This document shows, in pieces, positions 55,001 to 64,000 of a stretch of 64,000 bases of DNA. Both the position numbers and the translations under genes were made by a program. The stretch comes from Apostichopus japonicus (Eukaryota; Echinodermata; Holothuroidea; Aspidochirotida; Stichopodidae), in NCBI RefSeq assembly GCF_037975245.1, contig NC_092579.1, positions 11,828,678 to 11,892,677 of the forward strand. The letters run 5' to 3'. The stretch's first letter is position 1, and every line of letters starts with the position of its first letter. The notes below the pieces were generated by a model. The model saw only the letters and a program-made list of their open reading frames with translations, ran no database searches and was not told where the DNA came from.

Positions 55001-58000
55001 TTTTCCAGTTTATGGATATCAAGTTTGGTACATTAATAGACCTGTAGGTGGAGGAAGAGGAGGGTGAGATTGAAGACACAAGGGGTACGATAAATAAACA
55101 CCAATGACGTTACAGAGCCTGTAGTATCCAATAGTAGATTCAGAAATCAGAGGCGTCTGATGACCTTTTGAGGTTCATGAAAGGGCTTGGTGTGATTAGA
55201 ATGTTAAACAGTTTGTAATATTTTAGTAGGTAGATCAGAGTGCATACAGTAAGTATATATAGGATATAGGTAAGCAAGGAAGTCAACATTTGGTCTCACC
55301 CATCATAGTGCATGTATTGTTCTTGTAAGATGTCAGTTTATAATTCCATGGTCATGTGGTATATTGTGTCTCATAAATTTCTTATAAATTCTCACAATAC
55401 AGTTCATGTCATAACAAGAAATGAGTACTCCATAAAGTTTTAGTTGGTTGCTCATGTAACTACACAGGCCATATCCATCATAATTAATCCACATGAACAG
55501 CTTTGATGAATGGGATTTAAATTAGAAACAATCCATGTTAACATTCATATGTTATAATAATAAATAATTTCCTTATGAGGATTAACACATACACACTTGT
55601 ATACATATAAAACTCAATTAACACTCTGATGGCTAATGATAGAACAGAACACTGGATTTGATCATATCAACAGTTAAAGTTACTTTCTGTGATGCTTTCT
55701 GATCAATGCTACCATCTATGCATTTACTGATATCAATGCATTTGCCCGTATAATAATACAGTTTAAGGGCCCTTTAGGCTTTTAGCAACATTAGCTTTTA
55801 AATGCAAAAACAGAGAATGAATTTTAGCTGCAAGGTGAAACGATAGAGCCTGGACTTTAAATGACATGATAATGGATATAGTAACTGCATAATATTCCAC
55901 GAAAGCAAAATCAAATGAGCTGTGAACATTAACTCTTTTGACTAGAGGTATAGTTAAAAGTTTTAGTTTGACTAAACATCTCCCTAACAAAGTAAAGTAA
56001 CAAATATTTCCGATTATTCCTGCACAAATCCTGGAAAATTCTTGTAAAAAATTCAGTCTGAACAAGTTACACAGTTAAAAAGCGGAGCTTGAGTTTTAGG
56101 ATTCTTGAAAAGTATTAATACAGTACTCAAAATTCACAAACGTCAATGACTTAAAAAGCCAGAGATGAAGGGGTACAAAAGAGGGCTGGCAATAATACTA
56201 TATTTACTCCTTTCAAATTCTGCATGCCCCAGTGCAGACAGCTCCATAGCAACTACTTCCATGAAAATATTAAGGTGTGCGTGTGTTGAGTGGAGGGGGG
56301 ATTGGTCCGGGGTCGGGGTCAGGAGGGGGAACTAAGCATGTATGTTATACATTGCAATGCATTAGATCACTATAAGAAACTTAGAGAGTATCAGATTTTA
56401 GATGTTGGTTAAAATTAAAAGGAAGAGCTATATATACTCTCCTTTTAAAGTCATCCTTGAAAATATTGCAGAAAAAAGCTGAATGAAATTTAAATATATA
56501 CACATATCACTCTTTATCAGAGATGACTTTCTACATCTCTCTCCTAAATCCACACAATCAGGGATGAGCCTGGGGAAAAAAAAAATCACGGAACTTTGCA
56601 AAAATTGCGGTATTGGCTCCAGTTTGAGTATGCTACAGTGTGTTAGGATAATAGCTTTTGTCCTCGAGGTAGAAAAGAAATCACGGTTATTTCGCGAATT
56701 CGCGGGAAAAGCTCTACCTGCACAATACTTCTATTCTCAAAGCTAACATATAGGAATGGATCTTCTGCAAATTACATGGTTTTTTTCCATAAATATAGTT
56801 CATTTCTATATATGGAAAAGATAACGCAACAAAAAACAATTCATATGTTATCTTCTCCATGATGCATGACCTTGTTCTGATTTCTTTGTTATCAAAAGGC
56901 ACCATTCAAGATTAAAGACAGAGCTGTGATGAATATTAGAACTTTAAAATGAAAAATTGTTGGAAAAATGATGTAACATTGGAAAAGAGCAAAGAAATTA
57001 TACACTATAGATATAAAACAACCAGTATGTTAAAGACAAGTAACAAATATGATAGGAGATATTTGGGGTTGATGTAAACAAACAAACAATCGATATGATG
57101 TTGCTTAAACGTCATGCAAATCATTTCCACAAAATGAGCATGTCCATCAAGCTTCATTATTGTTACAGTTTTGTTTAAAAATAAACACTCAATCGTATTC
57201 ATGAAATTGCTGGATATGTAATGTCCGGGAGAACTAACCCCTTCCCTATACCCATGAATCACAATGTAACATATAGTAGGTAGAGTACTGTCAGTACAAT
57301 TTGCTCTAACTACTGTGCAAAATTATGCCTATCATTGTGGGTCTAAGAAAGCTTCAACTCCCATTAATTGCCCACTGTTTTGGGCCTCCCTAAAGTTTCC
57401 TTGAATATCTCAAGTTTTCTGATACTGTGGAAATTTCTTCCGACATCAGAAAGTAAAAATGAAGATTTATTTTCCATATAATTTTACCACTTTGTCCCAA
57501 TTTCAGCCATCTGATGAAACACAGCTGCTATGAAGGAACACTGAACTACCCTTTGCCCGACCACTGCTGCCATCTTAATTGATGCCTAATTCGACCAAAA
57601 TTGCATTAAAATTTGTGCCAGATCTTTGGTTTGACAAAGTGTTTCTAAAGCTAAAAACATGTTCAGGGTTCTGCTTCGATTACATTAGGAAAAGCCAGAC
57701 AATTATATATACTTTTCTGTACTCATAACTTGATTACAATGTGAATAACTGTGCATCAGTAACTCAACACAGTTTTGATAAGACTCAAATCTAATCAGCT
57801 TAAGATTGTCTTGCAGACGTTCTTGAACGTTAATTTGCATTCTAAATATTTATGAGAGAAGTGCTAGCATACACATCCTTACACTTCAGGGGGTATATGG
57901 GATGGTTTCAATTCAAACTTAAATTACAGGAGTGTATTATAAATGTTATAAATATCAAGGCATTAAATCTTAAATTGAGTGAGTTTGCTTGCTGTTATAT

Positions 58001-61000
58001 CACATACATGACCAGGGTATGACCTAACTTATGACCAGTACCAAGTATCATTTTTTAATGATTGAATATATGGTAAAATCAGTCTGTGGTAAATTTAGTA
58101 CAAAATATACAGACTTTAGTTTGACAGGACAGGCACTGCAAATTGTACAATTAAGATAACAATCTCCGTTAATCTATGGTGTATAAGTACAGTGACTATA
58201 CCAACATTATACCCACACACAATACATCCAGTTAAAAACCAAACACACTGGCACCTGTTGGATAAATTTACTGTTGTTTTAAGATTTAATTAAGTATCGT
58301 TCTTGTCATAAATATGATGTTATTTTTTTCAAAAACTAGATCAACCACCAGAAGTATGGATTACACCAAGGAAATGCTATTATGCCCAACTAAACACTGT
58401 AGCATGCGATTCTGAAGTAAGCCATCTTAACGTAGCTGGAGGGAAAAATTTGTTGTTTACCTGCTACTCAATATTGTGAGGATTTTCAGTTTGAACAGTA
58501 TCTATTTGCTACATTAATAATCCACATACCTGTATATGCAAAAGATCCAAATATTGAAGAGTGTCAAAGTAGTCACTGTCTCAGTGAAAAAAAAATGTTC
58601 AACGGTTGAAAAAAACGATTTATTGAACTTATATAAATTTACTAATTTTGTATTTTAATTTTCCAGCATATTTGGGGGCAAAGCTGACCAACCTAAACTC
58701 TGCACATGCTCAGTAACCACGGTCAATTATAATCCATTGAGCGAACCATATCTCATGACAACTTTTAGTGGTACAGACATAAATGTTCTCAAAAAGTTTC
58801 TGGTTTAAATGATGTGCTTTAAAGAACAACTGGCCAGGCCATCTCATCTTACAAGCATTATATATGATGACCATAATGCATTTCAAAGCAATTGACCCAT
58901 GTGAATTGGTAATATTATATATATGCCATACAATGATAATGCAAAGTAAATGGGTCAAAAAGCCACAAATGTCTTCATCCAGGATGCAAAGTAGATGAAA
59001 TTGAAAATCAATTCGGCCTAAGTTGTCTGATGAGCAACTCAAACGTTCTCCAAGGCATGGCTACAACTTAGGAAATTTAATATCAATACATTTAGAACAG
59101 ATACTGCCTGTTTAATCAATCTTAAAGGCCGAGCAAAATGCAGTAGCTAGTGACTGTGCATTATTTCATTTGGGATACCTGTGGGACGAAAAATAGCCCA
59201 TGATTTGTCTGATTTGCTTTCGAACACTTCAAAACTTCTGCAAATGTCTTGTCTAAGTTATAGCCTAGGCCTAACTTAGGCTTTGTAGGCAGTATAGGCT
59301 GGGAAGATTTAGCGAAAAAAAAATGCAGCCAATAGAATTCCGGTACACAATCCCACTCTGAAGTTGTGAAGGATTGAGCAGCCCTAGTACCACATATAAA
59401 GAGCTACAAAGACACCTTAAGAAAACTGCATGTTTTCACTTTCATAGCAGATAATACTTGTTTACGGACTCTAAGAATCATTAGCATATTGAGTACATTA
59501 CATTCTGGTCAAGGATATGATATTTCTGCTGTCCAGACCAAAAGGCAGAAGAGCTCACAAATACTTCAATAAAAACATTAATAAACTTGTAAGATTGAGT
59601 TCTCATATTTGGCATGTGAGTTTGTGACATACATAGTAATATATGTAAGTTTAAAAGAAATTGGATATATTATATATCTCTTGGCCTTTAAACATTGAGA
59701 ATTAACATTATATTTTGCCAGGGAAGACTTTAGACAGGATAAGTATTGATAATTTGCAATCCTTAAATTTGTGTTGAATGTTCAGTTCCAGAAATTCTAC
59801 CCAACCCACCATGGAAAGTATAATCTAGCTATAGAAATATTGTACATTGGTGTAAAGTACTTCAAACTATGATTCTAAATGACCAAACCTTAGTAATCTT
59901 TCTAAAGATTCCTTCACCAAATGAATCCATGGTATTGGGGGATTCATGAATGATAATATTTATTACTAACAATGATTTTCAACTCTCACACACTTTTGGG
60001 TAAAGGCATAAAGTGATTGACATATCAAAAGAAATCAGTAATTTCCCCCCCCCCCCCCAACAAAAAAAAATTCTCTACAGAACACAACTTGTTAAACTCA
60101 TAGACTGCAATTATTAGTCTGAAATAGCATCAGAAATTTATCAAAATCCATGCACAGAAAAAGTTGTATAGTCTTTCCATCTATAGACACTTAATAGCAG
60201 GGAAAATAGCAGGTTTACGCCTCACCTCACATTACAGATGGGATGCCTTCTCAACGATTATACAGTAATCTGGGGCTTGACCTAATTCTTTCACAATTTG
60301 CATTGTAATACAAATAATAGTAAGTCTATACATATCACATTGCATGTTAAGCGGACACATAAACAGTCTCATCATTATAAATCACATCTCGTATACATGT
60401 GATTTTTTTCTCGAGCTGTTACTACTTTCAACATGTGTAAACATGCAATTTAATCACATGGAAGATACTATATTATTTTATTGATCTTAATCATGTCTGA
60501 TCACAGAGTGTCAATTCCACCATCAGTAGGTGCTACGTATCACGCCAACAGGAACCTATCAAACAAATCAGACGTCGGTCATATGAACAAACACCACAAA
60601 ATATGTATCTATGTACTGTACTTGAATAGGGTACAATATATATGCAAGAATGAATATATTCTACAGGATTCTTAAAGCTTGCCAAATATGTGTTGAGCAT
60701 GTATGATTTATTCAGATTGAACTAATTGTAATAAAATCAACACTAAGAGATTTTATTTTAAAGTGAATATGTTGTTTAAAACATGTTTACTTTTAATGTG
60801 AAAAATTTTAAAAACTAACCAGAAATTATGTAGAGAAATGAAAAAAAATCAACACATTGTTTTATTATCAGTGGGAATTTAGGTTAGCATTAATACAATT
60901 ATATCTTATCAAGTACAGAGAATAATGACCTAACAGTCCATTTAAGAAGATCACCAGATGACTCAAGGAAGCCTCAAGATAGCCATGCAAAGACAGAAAT

Positions 61001-61955
61001 GATATAACTATTTTGGTAAGGTCTTAGAAACTAATCTTAATACTCCTTTCCAAATTCGTAGCGCAAGCAGTCTTAAAAACTGAATCCAATTTATTACTCT
61101 TCCTTTTGGCCTAAATCTGCATTTGAAAGACATTTTGAGTCACTAATTTAGTTTATCATTTTCTTGAATTTCTCATTTCAACTCTCTGATCCCACAATCC
61201 AACATTCCTCTCTAACAATCACGATGATGTTGATATCCGTCTCAACTACTTTAAAACTGCTTTAAACATTTATCACACAGTAAATAGGTTCTAAGTTTAA
61301 ATGATATTTTACTATTGAGCCTTCCCTTGAACGTCATCTTCAATGTTGATGCTAATTTGCTGCTAAACGAAGAGAAACGTAAGAAAACAAAATGAACATT
61401 CTGATGAGATTAAGACAACCACGACTCATTCCGCCCTCCACATAGATTTGCAGACTTGGTAAAGTTTTGTGGCGCCCATAACGGCAATTTACACCAACCT
61501 ACATCTATTGTGCTTTACTTTTAATTACCTTAGGGATTATTTATAAAAATGGAAGATTTCTAAAGCAAAACAAAAAGAAAAGGGGGAGAAAATTTCAACC
61601 ACAATCACATTTCTTCATTTGTTGGCTAATTCTATGTCAAAATTTCAGAGAAAATACCAATTAAGGTAAACTTTGTTTTTATGGTTGCTAGGTAGTAGGA
61701 AAATAATTCTTAACGATTTCAGTTAAATAAACCGGCGGTTACTCTAAAATACAACAGCAGCACATCCTTCCTGCATTGTGGATAATCTTTTTTTAGTGGC
61801 ATGTGAGCATTTTAAACCATAAATGATCAAACTGGAGATCGATTTAAATAAAAAGGACAGGAAGTAATCAAGACAGAAGTATTTTGAGTGGGCACAATCC
61901 AAAACGATAGTTTTTCCATCACCATCAAAATGTTGAACACAAAACAAATGATAAC
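55001..61955. other. long non-coding AT-rich stretch, no gene seen
   Basis: I read no supportable exon here. Local features: G-rich 56295-56332 (GGAGGGGGGATTGGTCCGGG, then GTCGGGG and AGGAGGGGG), hairpin TTCAACGGTTGAA at about 58598-58610, TAGCCTAGGCCTAACTTAGGC at 59263-59282, and a C14 run at 60045-60058 followed by A9. A somewhat balanced unique block lies at 60490-60590. The minus frames at 55763-56065 and 58710-59042 are Leu/Ile/Cys-rich without motifs. Confidence 0.45.
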
Positions 61956-62207
61956 TAGGAGTGTTAGCTTAGTGGTTAACGCCTTTGCCTTTCAATCATA
62001 AGGTCCCCGGTTCGAGTCACTCCCAGATTAATGTATGTCCTCCAGTTACAGAGTTGTTGACAATTGACAATTCATAATCATCTACGTTTAATATGAATGT
62101 AAGAGACTGACTTCGGTCAGCTTGCGGCTTTGATAAGCCAATGAGGCTTCTTCGCGAGTTCCTGCTTGCAGGAGGATCTAAAATACATACAATACAAATA
62201 CATACAA
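61956..62207 (+). mobile_element. structured tRNA-derived SINE, copy 4, full length
   Basis: The head GGAGTGTTAGCTTAGTGG with TTAACGC carries box A. TTTCAATCATAAGG lies in the anticodon region, and CCCCGGTTCGAGTCACTCCC carries box B. The D arm and T arm are tRNA-like. Then come a linker with the inverted pair CAATTG, and the body with three perfect hairpins: CTGAC-TTCG-GTCAG, GGCTT-TGAT-AAGCC, TCCTGC-TT-GCAGGA. The tail is (ATACA)n. This is the best reference copy for the family in this window. Confidence 0.93.
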
Positions 62208-64000
62208 CTTTGTAAGATTTCTATGCTCACTGTTATAAGTTGCCATTTAAGAAAACAGTATATATTCTAGAGCAGCTGTGACCGGATTACACTATTCCTC
62301 CTTTTCTGTAAGAGTACTATTACGGTTTTTACTTTCTTTCATGAATGTGAAAAGGAATATCTCTTCTGAGGAGAAAGAGTAACATGAGTTTGCCCTTCCA
62401 AGTTCTGGTAATTTGCTCTACATTTCAAGGACATTACACAAAATCATTTATCAACTTTAGTCTTTCACAACAAGAAACCAATTTCCTTCCTTTCAGACAT
62501 GTTTAGGGGCGGGTCATAATTTATCCTGTATCGCATAACAAAACGGTTTCAAAATGGTCAAAATTGTTATACAATGCAAAGATGCATATATAGCAGATTT
62601 TGCACACAGGAACCATAGAGGTAGTATTTGATATGAGCCTTCAAACCTGTTACACAAAATTTGAACATTAAATTATAATTCCCTGTATTAAGGGGGACAT
62701 GAGTGCCAAATTTACAATATGTACTAAGACATTTATGACTGGCAAGGTTTAAAGTTTGTCATATTTATTTCATTATTTTCCCCTTTTTGTCAGTTGAAAT
62801 TTGAAATTTTTTATCAGGTCTCATTTAGGGATATTATTTTCTAATTAACAGACATCCCAAATATTAATGGGTATAAACCACTTCCCCATCCCTCTCCACA
62901 GCCACACCTCCCTTGACCAAAACTCCTATCCTCCTCACATGTCTATGATAGTCTCTATCATAACAAATACTATTTCAGATGTTATCTTCATGTTTATTCT
63001 CCATGTTTCCTACTTTAAATAGCAAAATATGATTGAATTCCAAGATGTTTTATCCTCAATGGAATTGTCACTTGAAATTCTTTTACTTCAGGTACCCATT
63101 CGGTGGAACTAAAAGAGCACGAGTTCTCTATTTGCTAAGTTACAGTACAGATTTGTATGTCTGTTTCAAAGTTACTACTAAATGAGCAACCTAGTAACAA
63201 CGGTTTTACAAATTGCTTCAAGTGGAGATCTCAAGTACAGTTTACAAAGTTTCTGACGCACTGGAAACATTTCCATTTTTTTTAGTTCATGTCCTGTCTG
63301 AAATTTAGGGATAAAACCAGGTCCTTGAATAATGACCTTCACAGGGTACTTTGTAGGACTTGAGTTCAGTGATACCCACACAATGTGACTTTATCTAACA
63401 ATCAGTTGGATGAACAATCACCAGACTAATAAATTCTCAATAAACCGCATAAAAATTACTTTAACATATCCATTTTGAAGTTCCTCTAGGAACGAGACAG
63501 CTCGAATGGAAACACCATTGCAATAGGTCGCTGGCGTTTGCCAGGTCAAGTATCTGTTTTGGGAAATAAAAATTCACAATAACCAACAAAACATTGGTGA
63601 ATAAAGAATAGCCAACCAACATGCAACCTTGTTTTGGCAATTTACAGCAACACTTCAATGAATCTACCATTTCAGAGAATAATTTTAAGTGACATTCAAA
63701 TTTTGCATAATACTTTACAAGGCTATGAATATTGTCTCTCATATCAAAGACACTACAGTGCCTATGTACAAAGACGGCTGGATATATATTTGCGTTTCAA
63801 CCATTTTGCTAAAATACCTACTTTGGATAAATTGTTCCCTTCATCTGTGTCACTCTTACGCTCTATCACATTCCACGTTAAAACATGATACTTGACAACA
63901 TTTTCCTGGTACTTTTGTATATAACATAGACACAGTTTGATATGTTTGATTTAATACTTCCCTGTAACTTTGCTAATTTTTTTTGCTTAATTGGTTTTTA
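62208..64000. other. non-coding, no gene seen
   Basis: AT-rich to the window edge. 62880-62935 is C/T-rich. Overlapping frames on both strands at 63461-63895 have no coding signature. A short palindrome ATGATAGTCTCTATCAT lies at about 62945-62961. Confidence 0.4.

Noticed and set aside
58710-59042. 110-codon minus frame
   Set aside because: Leu/Ile/Cys/His-rich peptide typical of translated AT-rich non-coding DNA. No motif, no splice or promoter context.
61958-62025. Functional tRNA gene
   Set aside because: Boxes A and B are good but the same head and body occur at 52.4 kb, and stems are imperfect. It is a SINE.
1-64000. CRISPR arrays, phage, operons, ribosome binding sites, riboswitches
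   Set aside because: Tandem repeats here lack unique equal-length spacers. Gene density, splice signals and SINEs show an animal nuclear genome, where these categories do not apply.

Overview
The window reads as nuclear DNA of a multicellular animal. It is AT-rich with few CpGs. No frame stays open beyond about 170 codons, and the longest open frames lie in simple-sequence or pyrimidine-rich DNA. It carries several families of tRNA-derived SINEs, hAT-type miniature transposons, a broken Copia element and minisatellites. The cluster of TAGGCC/CCTAGG words near 6.77-6.98 kb is something I associate with echinoderm genomes. A marine invertebrate deuterostome, perhaps an echinoderm, is therefore my best guess, but no protein in the window fixes the species.

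Coding content is very low. The best gene evidence is a probable first coding exon at 6146-6319 (+), with E2F- and ETS-like sites just upstream and a consensus splice donor. Weaker exon candidates lie at 10283 (mitochondrial-presequence-like N-terminus behind a YY1-like start), 16821 (presequence-like N-terminus plus two hydrophobic segments, TMEM70-like layout), 27352 (short exon with a good donor) and 49406 on the minus strand. I could not find matching downstream exons, so introns are long or the genes are not real. I found no intact tRNA, rRNA or known ncRNA gene, no CRISPR array and no prokaryotic operon structure.

Layout: 0-4.3 kb holds an inverted pair of tRNA-Thr-like SINE copies and a promoter-like block with CRE, CCAAT and octamer motifs. 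4.3-7.9 kb has pyrimidine tracts and the 6146 exon. 7.9-8.8 kb is the 5' end of a Copia element (LTR, half-tRNA primer site, decayed gag). 10-12.5 kb has the second exon candidate, a hammerhead-like repeat and a 28-bp repeat. 14.3-14.6 kb is a SINE ending in a 77-bp-arm palindrome. 20.2-21.0 kb has a dispersed repeat next to a hAT MITE. 24.8-25.1 kb is a tRNA-Leu-derived SINE. 26.3-27.0 kb is a short-period satellite. 32.5 kb is a SINE tail. 36.2-36.6 kb is a second hAT MITE. 42.1-43.1 kb is a satellite with a two-unit higher-order period. 48.05-48.24 kb is a 31-bp minisatellite. 52.2, 53.4 and 62.0 kb are further SINE copies.

The most interesting results are four. One is a SINE family whose 3' body encodes three consecutive hairpins, with pairing partly kept across diverged copies. 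The second is a near-perfect foldback at 14422-14589 made from that SINE's promoter half. The third is the two hAT MITEs, each with a perfect 8-bp target duplication. The fourth is the unknown E2F/ETS-driven exon. I did not find evidence for a wholly new multi-gene system.
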